Assembly (NCBI GenBank): GCA_025174535.1 | Contig: JALBUN010000045.1 | Span: 1,984,001-2,048,000 of the forward strand | Direction: 5' to 3' | DNA: 64,000 nucleotides | From: Cantharellus purpuraceus | Taxonomy: Eukaryota > Basidiomycota > Agaricomycetes > Cantharellales > Hydnaceae | Shown: piece after piece, positions 1 through 10,213 of the stretch | Layout of the letters: each line of letters starts with the position of its first letter | Numbering within the stretch: position 1 is the first letter of the stretch | The notes under the pieces: model-generated | Database searches by the model: none | The model's input: the letters and a program-made list of their open reading frames with translations, nothing else | What the model was told of the DNA's origin: nothing | Program-made: the position numbers and the translations under genes

Positions 1-217
1 CATGTCTTTCATAAGCATCTGGCGAGGGACCCAAACCATCATAGTCGTTATCCAGTAAGCCATCTCGCCTCCGGGAATACCTTATGCTAGGGGACCTTGA
101 ACGGGATGGCATACTTATTGGGACGGTCGTGAATTTGGCATGTGTATGTTTGTGGGTCCACAGCCACTCAGACACTCGCGGACAGGCTCGAATCACCTAC
201 TCACCTGGGATACTTGT

Positions 218-2548
218 ATGGCGTGGCGTCCTCGCTCGCTACGTCTTATCACTAGAAGCCTACGTACACAGGCGCGTTATGATCATAAGCCTCGTCACGA
301 TCCGGACGACCATATCCATAGGTCTGCTTTCGCAACACCTCGCCAATTGGTCCAGTACCTTGATGAATTCGTCGTCGGTCAGGAGAGTGCAAAGAAGGTT
401 TTGAGTGTAGCGTGAGCCTCAAATAATAAAATTAGATATATGGACGCAACCATTGACCCTCACCAAATTGGACCATGCTACAGTGTATACAACCATTATA
501 ATAGAGTTCGAGCAAACCTGGCTGTTCTCCCGGATGAAGATGCTGCTGCAGAGTGGCCAGCATCCCCAGGCGAGCGTGACCGTATGTTCCCTGGTATATG
601 CGTGATAATTTTCGTTGAAAATTCGCACTTAAAGCACATCCAAGCGTGCAATCCGTGACTCTTTTTCCACATCCTCATCGACTTGGTACATCCTTCCCAT
701 TGCAGCCACGTCATATTACACCTGCTGCTTTTGAAAAAAGCAACGTGTTGATGATGTTAGCCTTTCCCTGCCTCTAAAGTCACATTATTTGACCAAGTTG
801 GGTGTAGTGGACCGACAGGTTCAGGTGAATATAGCGACATCTGTAACCGACATGCTTTGACGGTAGCGTGGGGTCAGGAAAAACCCTTTTGGCTCGCACT
901 TTAGCGAAAGTGCTTGACGTGCCATTTTCTGTTAGCGATGCGACTTCTTTTACTCAGGTGTGTTGTCGTTTTTCAATTTGTATTCAATGCACGCTCAAAG
1001 TCTTCAACAGGCGGGATGTGAGTGTGTTATTCTAGTGAAGCTCAGCATTTCATCGAGTTTGAGACACATCTAGATGTCGGGGAGGATGTAGAAATGTGTA
1101 TACACCGACTGGTGAGCTCACACATCATCAGGTCTAGTTACATACTTATGCATATTATAGCTACAAGCTGCGCAATGGGATGTGCGTCGGGCAAGGCGAG
1201 CCGTGACGCTTCCTACTAATCGCATCATTGAAACCTGTTCATTTAGCATGGGCATCGTATATATTGACGAAGTGGACAAGCTCAGCCGACGAGGTAGTGT
1301 AAGCAGCGGCCATGAAGGTGCACGCGATGTTGGTGGAGAGGGTGTCCAACAAGCACTTTTGCGAATGATGGAAGGTGGTACAATTAATGTGCAAACGAAA
1401 GGTTCCATCGCAGAAGGTCCTGGTACCGGGCAAAACGCGGGACCCATTGGTCCCGGCCCTAGCATCCCCCCAAGTCAAGATGGGCGAAGAGGAAGGAGCA
1501 GTACCACTGGACGTAGGTTAGACTTTTCTCTCAGCCTTGATCTCTAACTGGCACATTCCGAGTAGCCACACACGATCAATATCAGATTGACACATCAAAC
1601 ATTTTATTTGTCCTTAGTGGCGCATTCGTAGGTCTCGAGAATGTAGTGAAGCGGCGAGTTTCGAAAGGGGTATACTATTTTTACTTAAGCAACTCACAGA
1701 CATTGACATGTGAATCAGTCCATTGGGTTCACTGCCAACCTTTCCGCTGATGACTCTTTGGGCGCTGAAGCGTTCTTGCCGTTTTTCACTCCAAATGGCA
1801 AACGCGTCCCGGACCCTTTAGAACTCGTGGAACCTTCAGGTGAGTAAAATTACTCAAAACAATTCTTTTCTCACTAGTTCAAACTTGCAGATTTAGTCAA
1901 ATACGGGTAGGTCTCCTGACCCTCAGGCATTATATGCGTATTCAAGTTGATCAGCTTTATCCCTGAATTTATATCTCGGCTTCCAACAATCACAACTCTC
2001 GAACCACTATCTCCGTCGGATCTCCTGCGTATTCTTACCGAGGTCCGTGGCTCACTCATAAGCCAGTACACAGCACTGTTTGGGTATTCTGGAGTGGAAA
2101 TTCGGTTTACTAGTGCAGCTTTGCGCGAAATCTGCAAAAAGGCTGCTGAAAGAGGGGGCGGTGCCCGAGGTTTACGAGGCGTCATGGTGCGTAAATTGTC
2201 GCCCATTCCACGGATAAACAGACATAGGTGTTTGCCCTACAGGAAGCTCTCCTCTTAAATCCAATGTATGAAGTTCCGTAAGTGACTCGAGCTGTTTATG
2301 TAAATAGCATTTTTATCTCATCGTATTGCGCACCTCAGAGGTTCTGTAAGTGACGGTCGCCCTATATAGGGATTTGTTCCTGATTTGATCCGTTGCAGAG
2401 CATCCGACATGTTCTTATAAGCGAAGACGTTGTTCGCGGAGATGAGCCCGCACTATACTGGTCACGTGGTGAGGGCGCCGCCTTTTGGGCAGCTTGGGCT
2501 GAGGAAGAGTCGCGGGAAGACAAGAGTGAACATGTGCAAGCATCGTGA
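218..2548 (+). CDS. Mitochondrial ClpX-type AAA+ unfoldase (Mcx1/ClpX)
   Basis: ATP-dependent unfoldase of the ClpX family, expected in the mitochondrial matrix. The chosen start (218) gives an Arg-rich, acid-free leader ([20 protein letters not shown]) typical of a matrix presequence. Joined exons read through the ClpX landmarks in order: DEFVVGQE near the start, Walker A GPTGSGKT (about 825-910, split by an intron), AGYVGEDVE, Walker [11 protein letters not shown] (about 1246-1275), [15 protein letters not shown], the IGF pore-side loop in SIGFTANL (about 1711-1730), [11 protein letters not shown] (sensor/arginine-finger region) and the GGARGLR sensor-2 motif near 2158. The bacterial zinc-binding domain is absent, as in mitochondrial forms. 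There are roughly ten introns; the one at 1196-1246 begins with GC and has a TACTAAT branch site. The border near 582-715 is unclear. Stop at 2546-2548. Confidence 0.9.
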
Positions 2549-2778
2549 TACGGTCATTTTTCTATACATGTTTTGTACCACCGCCAATGTAGCTTCATAG
2601 GTCTGTCGCAAATGCAAGTTTTAGTATGTTGGACATGCATGCTGCATCCGAAATCAGTAGCGTTCGAAGGATACATGAAAGTTGGAACTAAAGAGTAAAG
2701 AAAGGAGAGCTCGATGGAAAACTGTAAACTAGGTCCCGAAAGTGGGAGGTAAGAGGCTTAGTAACCCGGTATGATTGT

Positions 2779-3764
2779 CTACGTCTCAGCTTCGTCTTTC
2801 GCTTTCTCCCCTTCTTTCTCAGCAGGTTTAGCTTCTGGATCAGTAGGTTTAGCTTCTTCCGCTTTAGCCGTGTCCTCCAGTGCATCCTTAGTCTCTGTTG
2901 ACTCGTTGGCAGATTCCTTAGGTTCCTCGACTGAGGGTTTGGATTGTTCCGTGGCTGGAGCACTTGCTGGCGCGGCTACAGACGCAGCAGCATCTGTCTT
3001 AGCTGACAACTCTGCGTTTGTTTTCTGTGCAGCTTCAAAAGCTACCTTGAAATCATTCGCATCTAAAAACAGTAAATAATAGGAAATCTCCGGTATGACA
3101 TTCAAAATGACCTACTATCAGAGTTCCCAAATCGGACTGCAAGCGTTTCCGAGGTAGGTTCACCTTCGGAGACATCAGCAGCACACCTGTAAACCCAACT
3201 CCTGTCTGACCCAATGTTGGCCTGAAGGTTCATATCGGAAGTCACTAATGCAATCGAGTCAAAATATGGAATTAACTGCTTCCAGTGCCAAAAATCACCA
3301 TAATGATTGGCGCAGACCTTCAAAGTCTTGTCGCGTCGCATGACCAGCCGAATTTTCTTGTGCTCCTTGTGTGCCAACAGACGAAGTTCACCTGTTCCAC
3401 GCTCCTTCCATTCCATAGAAGTGGCTTCGAACCGGAACAACTTAGCACGCCTGTGAAACACCACCGATCGTAAGCCTAATGAAGAATTGACGGTATAAAG
3501 ATGTGCAGTGCAGATACATTTTGAAGATCACATCTTCATCCTCTTCGTGCGTCTTCGTTTGCACCTGATCCGTGAGCTTTATTACGGGCTCGAAATGAGG
3601 CTCAACCTCTTCTTCCTAGATTGGGTGCGTCAAAAACATGATCAAGCCGGGGGGATCACAGGTGGCAAGCAAATGTAGGGTATCCTAAAACATCGGCCAA
3701 CAACCATGCGACTGGAAACGCGACGCACCTTGTTCTGTGGAGGGTCGCTGAACGGATCGGACAT
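2779..3764 (-). CDS. Ran-binding protein 1 (RanBP1/Yrb1)
   Basis: Cytosolic cofactor that binds Ran-GTP and stimulates RanGAP in nuclear transport. The product starts MSDPFSDPPQNK and has an acidic lead-in (EEEVEPHFEPV) followed by one Ran-binding domain: FRFEATSMEWKERGTGELRLL, HKEHKKIRLVMRRDKTLKVCANHY, WVYRCAADVSEGEP and ETLAVRFGNSD, ending FKVAFEAAQK. A low-complexity tail rich in Ala, Lys and Glu (ending EGEKAKDEAET) follows. The length of about 230 residues suits the yeast Yrb1 class. Four or more short introns interrupt it. The gene lies head-to-head with the p24 gene; the start codons are about 143 bp apart, so they probably share a promoter. Confidence 0.92.
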
Positions 3765-3907
3765 TGTAGGTAAGATGCAAAGTAGTGGAGAGTGGTAATG
3801 GACGAAAAAAAAACTGGTGTGGAGTTGGTGTACAATTGCAGCCACGCGTTATCCACGCGGCCAAAGCCTCACCAACAGTCACCCCTAACAAACAACCACG
3901 ACACGAC
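3765..3907. promoter_or_regulatory. Divergent promoter, RanBP1 / p24
   Basis: This 143-bp gap separates the start codons of two head-to-head housekeeping genes and must hold both promoters. It contains an A-run and short pyrimidine stretches but no convincing TATA box. Bidirectional use is inferred from geometry only. Confidence 0.5.
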
Positions 3908-4769
3908 ATGACGCGAATATGGAGACCTATAATACTCCTTCTTATGCCATGCTTGTCATTTACGGTATTTGGACATATAATTGAGGTTCTGGCTTCACAA
4001 AAGGAGTGTTTTTTTGAGGATCTGCATGTAAACGACAAGGCAAGCATATTTTCGGTCGTTTATGCTAGTTTTGACATTGCTATCCAGATGACAGTGACAT
4101 ACCAAGTAGGAGGAGGGGGAAATCTTGACATAGATTTCTGGGTTGGGACTTGTGTTTCTGCTCAGATGTTCCTCTGATATATATATATATATATATTCGT
4201 GTAGCTCGCCGATCCGAACAACCTGGCTTTAGGGAAGCACTTAAAGCAGTCCACGGGCACGATTTCTATTACCGCTGACAAGGACGGAAGGCACGAGTAC
4301 TGTTTCTCTAATCAAATGAGTGCAATTGCGGACAAAATTGTTAGGTATGTTTACTCGGGCTGCACTATTTCTACTCTCATTGCCCTTTCAGCTTCAACGT
4401 GCATGGCGTGGTATATGTTGGTGAAGATGGTGTGATCTTGTGTTTCCTTCGCGTTTTGGTTTAAATAACGTCACGCACTAGAAACCATTGCACCGATTGA
4501 GCGAGAGATTCGTGATTTGGCAAACGGTCTCCAATCTGTCAAGGACGAACAGGAGTATATTGTTCTTAGGGAGCGTGTCCACCGGAATACTGCTGAATCG
4601 ACAAACGACCGAGTAAAGTGGTGGTCTATCATCCAGGCCATAGTTCTTTTTGCGGTTGTCGCATGGCAGATATATTATTTGAAGGTATACCCCCGCATGT
4701 AACGCTACACAAATTTTAAGCTTATACGCGCTTTATCAGTCGTTTTTCGAAGTCAAGCGGGCGTTTTGA
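3908..4769 (+). CDS. p24/TMED family cargo receptor (Emp24/Erv25-type)
   Basis: Type I membrane protein of the early secretory pathway that cycles between ER and Golgi in COPI/COPII vesicles. Six exons (3908-4039, 4088-4141, 4205-4344, 4392-4429, 4482-4684, 4740-4769) join in frame to 198 residues, the usual family size. It shows a signal peptide (MTRIWRPIILLLMPCLSFTV), a GOLD domain with the Cys pair (KKECFFEDL-type QKECFFEDLHVNDK ... EYCFSN), a coiled-coil stretch (EREIRDLANGLQ), a membrane span (WWSIIQAIVLFAVVAWQIYYL) and a short cytosolic tail with the FF motif typical of COPII binding (FFEVKRAF) but no clear dilysine. Intron 4040-4087 starts with GC; it is 48 nt, free of stops and a multiple of three, so an annotation pipeline could wrongly keep it as coding. 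Confidence 0.93.
4177..4197. repeat. (AT)n microsatellite in p24 intron
   Basis: About ten AT units sit just upstream of the 3' splice site of the second p24 intron (acceptor at 4204), so length changes would alter the branch-to-acceptor distance. Confidence 0.85.
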
Positions 4770-5104
4770 TGTAGTGCATATCCTTGACGTTGTCATGCCT
4801 ATTTCTTGCTAGACCCCTGTCATTCTTATTTGATGCAACGCTTCCTCACTCGCTCAAGGGTGTATTTATGTACGTTGGTGTCAGGTGGAATTGTAACAGC
4901 CTTCAAGATCGCCGTTATAGACGGGACGGAACTTGAGGTCCAGGGGGGTACGAGAACTCAGAACTTGATAATCTATTGCGTAAATCGAACCAATGAATTC
5001 ATCAGTGCCTCATCCTCAGGGATTTCTATATGTCTCATCTAATACTTCCCAACTATTGTACAATTTATTTCTGATTTCATCAGGTGTTTGACTGAGTTAA
5101 AGGG
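4770..5104. other. Convergent intergenic gap
   Basis: Between the p24 stop and the 3' end of the first tandem paralogue I see no credible coding frame. It presumably holds the two 3' untranslated regions. Confidence 0.6.
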
Positions 5105-6748
5105 CTACCATGGGAACCACTTTTTCTTCGATTTCGGTTGAGGGGGAGGCGGAGGCGGAGGCGGAAGTCTGATCAAAAAAGTGAGCAGATGCGAGACCAA
5201 CAGAAAAGATTAGGCTCACTCGTCTACGGTAACTACATATTTGCGCCTCGCAAGTGAGTTCATGATTCTCGTAATCTCTCTGCGATTCGGATTGCGGATT
5301 GCAATGGGTACAGGCAGTTTGCGCCTCCACATGGCAAGAGAATTGCCACTATGGGATAAGAGAAATACGAACACCAGGACTTCATTATCAGGTTCATAAA
5401 AGGCCATGGACTCCTGCAAGATCTTGTCATGTGTCGCAATGACATCGTCGAATGTCAGCCAATCGAAAGCCGGTGCATTCTTCAGGGTACGGTAATCTGC
5501 ATTGGCGACCAAAGCCCCTCTCTGCTGGGTTTCAAGAAAATTGTGCAGCTAAGGCACTGCATGAGCAAGAAACCAAGTGTTGAGACCTTTTGCTTACCCC
5601 GACAGTTGTCAACCCATAGCTCATGCCTTGCATCCAATCTAACAGTGAGGCGACTCTAATATCCTTCCTCGGATTAAACAGCCAGTGTATGCGCTGGCTA
5701 GCTGGTCGTTCGTGACTATATAATGCCCTATTGGCAACAGCTAAGGCAGCACCACCCGAGGTGTAGATCTGAATGGGGGCATGCTGGCCATCACTTGCCC
5801 CGCCGTCCAGGACGCTCACTGCTGAGTTCGAGACTGCATAAAAAAGGGTACGAGACGGCACATTTCCACTTGCAGCCACACTGACATGCTCCGCCGGAGT
5901 CGGGACTCGTCCTTGTTGTTTTGGCCCTTGCTGATTGAAGTTGCTATCGCAATGTCAGGATGACTCTCAAAGGAAGTAGGATTAAATGAGGGCTCACCTG
6001 CGCGTTCGCCCGCGCTCTTCGGGAATGTCTTCGAGCAGAGACGCTAAACGATGTTGATGTTGAGTTAAGTAGGGTTGGTTCCTAGACATTCCCCATTCGC
6101 CACCCCCCCCACTCACACTGCCCACACTGCTCCCCCCAGGGTTCCATCCGCCATATCCACCTTCTTTCACGCCCCACTCTGGACCTTCCACAGGAGGCTC
6201 CTGATGTTGCTTTTGAGTTTTGGAGCCTTGCTTACTCTTCTGGTTCCCTTGAGCCTTCTGATTTTGAGGTTGCTTTCGCTGCTGCGTCTTTTCCTGGGAG
6301 CGGTGTGGGTTATTATTGCGCTGTCCACTTTGCGGCCCTGGACGACTTTGGTTGCCTTGATGACCCTTCTGCTTCTGCGGCCCCTTTCCGCTTTGTTTCG
6401 AATTATGGTGATGGTTCTGTGACTGTTGCTGGTTCTGCGACTGTTGCTTTCTGCCCTTACGAGGGACCGGCTCGTCCTCTTCCTCTTCCTCGTCTTCGTC
6501 CTCATCTTCATCGTCCTCGTCCTCGTCCTCCACTTCTTGAATAGAAGTAGCCCCCCAACCTGTAGGAGGACCTCCAGGAGAAGACCAGTCACCCCCATCT
6601 GCTTCTAAAAGCGATAGCCCCCCTATGAAGTCTGAAGGACGCATGTGAGCGCTAGCACAGTCACAGTTTGAAGGACGCGAAGCGATGGCTCACCTTCAGC
6701 CTCTTGGGGCTCCGGCGGAGCCTTACCCTTTTTTCTCCCTCCTCCCAT
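5105..6748 (-). CDS. W/G-rich basidiomycete family protein, copy A (possible CcmS-related domain)
   Basis: Function unknown; I recall a basidiomycete-wide family annotated 'CcmS-related', but this cannot be checked here. Exons 6748-6694, 6631-5998, 5943-5598, 5548-5220 and 5168-5105 join in frame to 457 residues. The N-terminal half is disordered: a basic start (MGGGRKKGK), an acidic run of Asp/Glu, a Gln/Asn/Lys-rich stretch, and scattered Trp-Gly motifs (GDW, TGWGA, PEWGV, GGWNPG, GEWGM). The C-terminal half is a compact domain with PAFDWLTFDDV, ILQES, LVFVFLLSHSGNSLAMWRRKL and VTVDE. The final short exon adds a Pro run then KSKKKWFPW. If that last intron were ignored the protein would stop at 5216. 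Copy B lies just upstream on the same strand with matching intron phases. Confidence 0.75.
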
Positions 6749-7993
6749 GATGGAGAAATATTGCTTGTAGACGATTTGTAGGAGGAATATCCTCTAGCAC
6801 ATATTACTCGTCGGTAAGTGACGAACACGAGGCAGATGGATCGATATGATTAGCGGTCCTGATTATCATTGTTTTTTTTTTACGTCTCTTGCCGTCCTTA
6901 ATGAGGTGAAAGGGGAGACGCGTATCGCATCTTCCAGAGTGCAATGCCAAGCCACGTGGACGGTGATGAGCTGGTCTTCTTATGGGTAATGCTGTGGATG
7001 GCGTCAATGATGCATGACATCAGCATTCGCACAATTTTTTATCTCTACCAGGTGTCTGATATTGCCATTCAGAATGCCCTTAATTTGCCGTGTGCCCCGC
7101 TTCAACAGGTCGCTCAAAAGGTGCCGAATACTGTTTTATGAGCTGGTCGACACAACTTACCTGGCAACATCGGGAAAGCGGCTACAGAAACAGAGTTAAC
7201 AAAAACCCATGGGGAAAAGTTTCTCTAACCAGACACTACGATATTATGAGGGTAGAGTCGATATGTGTTCTGTTCCTAAGCTGGTGAGCCTCCTCGAATG
7301 TTGCATTCTCACTTGAATGGTATCCCCCGCATACTAGGGATGCAAATATTCAATATCCAATATTTGTCCTCTTGGTTGTCTACAACATGGCTTGCTGTCG
7401 CATTGGGTGAGCTGAATTGTCGTGAGCTCAAGTGCCCCTCTCTCTTTCACAGAACAATGCGTTTCCATTACACGACTTCCCGGAATACGACCGAATGTAC
7501 GGAGGATCCAGTCTAAAGCAATCACCAACCCAAGGCATCGCGCTAGTCCTACCGTTCTTGCTTGACAAATAACATGTCTTCGTAGGATGAGTCTTGCCCT
7601 AGTTGAAGTCTCCCACCATGTGTTGCTTGTATCTGCTGAACTATTATGGGTGCACAGTCATGATGACCTTCGTGATGGCCTCCCACATTCATAGACATGC
7701 ACTGTTAGCAGAGTCATGTAATAGCAGCGTCAAACCCATATTGTGACTCTCAAGAGGAAACTCCACAATAATATACATGACCACCTCGTTCAGGATATAT
7801 GACATTGTATTTCGCTAAGGTGGTAATTAAGCCCATACGTCAGACGAAGTGTTCTGCTCGTCCCGGGTTCCTATCATACAAACGACTGCAATTGTATATG
7901 AAAAACAGATCCAAGCATTGTCCTCCCCATTCTTTCCAAGTTTGTCTCGACCTACCTGCCTATCCAGGTTGCTGTGACGGCAGACATCACAAG
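6749..7993. other. 1.2-kb gap between tandem paralogues
   Basis: Only short, family-less frames occur here, on both strands. It should hold the copy A promoter and copy B 3' UTR. I see no relic of a third copy. Confidence 0.5.
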
Positions 7994-9555
7994 CTACCAC
8001 CGAACCTTGACCCAAGGCCACCTCCTCTTCTTACGTGGCGGTCTGGGTATACTTCGTGAACGTCATAACATAATGTCAACAGAAGCAGCGAGGCTCACTC
8101 GTCTACTGCTATGACATGCTTGCGTGCCGCAATTGACTCCATCAGGGTGGCAATTTCCGCACTATTCTGCTTGCGGATGGCGTTCGGAACACAGAGTTTG
8201 CGCCTCCACATTGCAAGTGAATTGCCGCTTTCGGATAGCAGAAACACGAACACTAGGGTTTCGCTCTCAGGTTTGTAATTTGCTATGGATTCCTGCAATG
8301 TTTTGTCGCGCGTCTGGACGACATCGTCAAACGTTAACCAATCGAAAGCAGGATACATTTGGTTTTTTGGATTCCGAAATTCCGCGTTGCATATGAGCGC
8401 CCCTCTTTGTTGGGTGACAAGAAAATTTTGCAGCTACACATGGGATAGTGTCTAAATGAAGTGATGCAACGCGGCGTGTGGAGGGCTGGATGCTTACCCC
8501 GAGCGTTCCCAATGGAAAACTCATAACTTGGATCCAGTCTAATAGAGAGGCAACCCGATCATCCTTGATGGGTGAAAACATCCAATGGATGCGTTGGTGT
8601 ACCGGTCGTAGGTTGCTGTACAATGCCCTGTCCGCCACCTCCAGAGCAGCACCTCCAGATCCAAGGTCTTCGGCCCTGTCACGCGCGTTTTCGCCCAGTA
8701 GATTTCTTGCTAGATCGGTGGCAGCATACCACAGAGTATGAGATGGGTTGCCATTGACAATGTTTTTGACCAAATCAGCCAAAGTCAAGACTCTTCCTCG
8801 GGTCTGCAAGGACTGGGGTTCGCTGCCATTTGGATGTAAGCTAAGGCGAATGCATAAATGTTAAAAAAACCTAGGGGGAAAGCTTACCGACTCATTAGCT
8901 CGCCTTCTTTGGCCAGCCAATCCGAAGGTTGGTTAGCAGCGGCCCACCACTCCCCGCCATCGGCACCGTCTGTCGCACCCCAATCTCCATCCTCTCTGCC
9001 TGTGGCATCCCAGCCGCCGCCACCGCCCCCGGGCCAGCGGTCTCCGCCTCCGCCACCGCCATCGCCCCCGGGCCAGCGGTCTCCACTTCCGCCGCCTCCG
9101 CCACCGCCGCCGCCACCATCATCTTCCCCGGGCCAGACGCCTCCCTCACCACCGCCACCACCGCCACCACCATCGCCACCGCCACCGCCATCTCCCCCGT
9201 GCCAACCGCCACCATCGCCACCGCCACCGCCATCGCCATCGCCTTCCCCCCAAACATTCGAATTAGTCACTGGCGGTTGTTGGTCCCGATTATTCGCATC
9301 ATTCTCAGCATTCCGCCGCGACGCACGTTTCTTCTGATCATGCCTGTGAGTGCGTCCTTCCTGGTTATTCGCATCATTCTCAGCATTCCGCCGCGGCGCA
9401 TGGTTTTTCTGGCCAGGCCTGCCAGTGCGTCCTTCTTGACTTTGGTTAGTGTGGTGTATTCTGCCTGCGTCAGACCTGTCCTGTTTGCTTTCTTCCTCAT
9501 CCAAACCGCCCCATCCAACATGTCCTGTTTGAGCTTGCCAGTCATTCGTTGCCAT
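7994..9555 (-). CDS. W/G-rich basidiomycete family protein, copy B
   Basis: Tandem paralogue of the gene at 5105-6748; function unknown. Exons 9555-8888, 8840-8498, 8433-8099 and 8042-7994 join in frame to 464 residues. The N-terminus begins MATNDWQAQTGHVGWGG, has two near-copies of an RRNAENDANN-containing segment, then about 95 residues that are mostly Gly and Asp with regularly spaced Trp (GGWHGG, GVWPG, DRWPGG twice, GGWDATG, GDWGATD). The C-terminal domain mirrors copy A (PAFDWLTFDDV, LVFVFLLSESGNSLAMWRRKL, IAVDE), and the last 49-nt exon gives PPRKKRRWPWVKVRW. Internal intron positions and phases match copy A. The start is uncertain: a Met at 9612 and an unseen upstream exon (copy A has a small one) are both possible. 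Confidence 0.72.
9004..9250 (-). repeat. Gly-encoding GGN/GGC trinucleotide-rich array
   Basis: On the minus strand this stretch is an imperfect trinucleotide repeat encoding Gly/Asp/Trp in copy B. It is almost devoid of A and T on the plus strand (CCN repeats), and a length-variable region is likely. Confidence 0.8.
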
Positions 9556-10213
9556 TGCTGAATACCAGCCTAAACGATCTGGGGGAGGGGATGTGTGTGC
9601 AGGGGACTGCACACAAGATGTCAGAGTGCAACCCCACCTTTCCTCTCGTTTCAGGTAGGAGAATGGGGACCTTTGTGACCTTTGTCTGAGGCAGGAAGGG
9701 CATTCCTAGGATGGCATCAAGCGGAGGCAGATAAGACTGATCATCCTTTGTTCCTTCTTGTGGTCGACAGATCGAAGAGCGGATTTGGCTTCAGCGCTGA
9801 GCTTAACTGACGCAAGACTCGTGCCAGAGGGGCCAGAGGTGCCAAACCCATGGCTTCAATGTAAGCGCTGAGGCCGATGTAGCTTGAAGCTCCGCATTGT
9901 CCTCAAATGGTATATTAGGACCGACCGCTACTTACTGTAGGTCCTCTAATCGAAAACGATCTGTTCGGCTGGTAAATTTTAGGACAGCGGCATTTTCAGC
10001 TGCCTTTTTGCAAAGAGCAAACTACTGCACCGTCTACTATTCACTACAAACCCCTAATGATTTGGTGCCGAGCTTAAATGTCCAAAGCAAAGTGTTCCAA
10101 TACAGCAGTTACAACCGGTCTGAAGCACGTCTGAGCATTTGTATTACAGCGCATCAGACTCAAGTAGCATAGCAATTGTTATCAGTACATGCACCAAGTA
10201 TATCGGCTTTACG
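9556..10213. other. Upstream gap of copy B
   Basis: Contains the promoter of copy B and the 3' end of the dihydroorotase gene. A Met-initiated frame near 9700-9630 on the minus strand could be a missed 5' exon, but no well-sized intron connects it. Confidence 0.4.

Noticed and set aside
1..217. Open frames upstream of ClpX (e.g. 84-404, 140-415)
   Set aside because: The frame from 140 is the ClpX exon extended upstream; the Met at 218 gives a proper mitochondrial leader. The frame from 84 has no features.
8858..9337. Plus-strand 159-codon proline-rich open frame
   Set aside because: Complement of the Gly-encoding array of copy B; low complexity and no domain, while the minus strand continues into a conserved domain.
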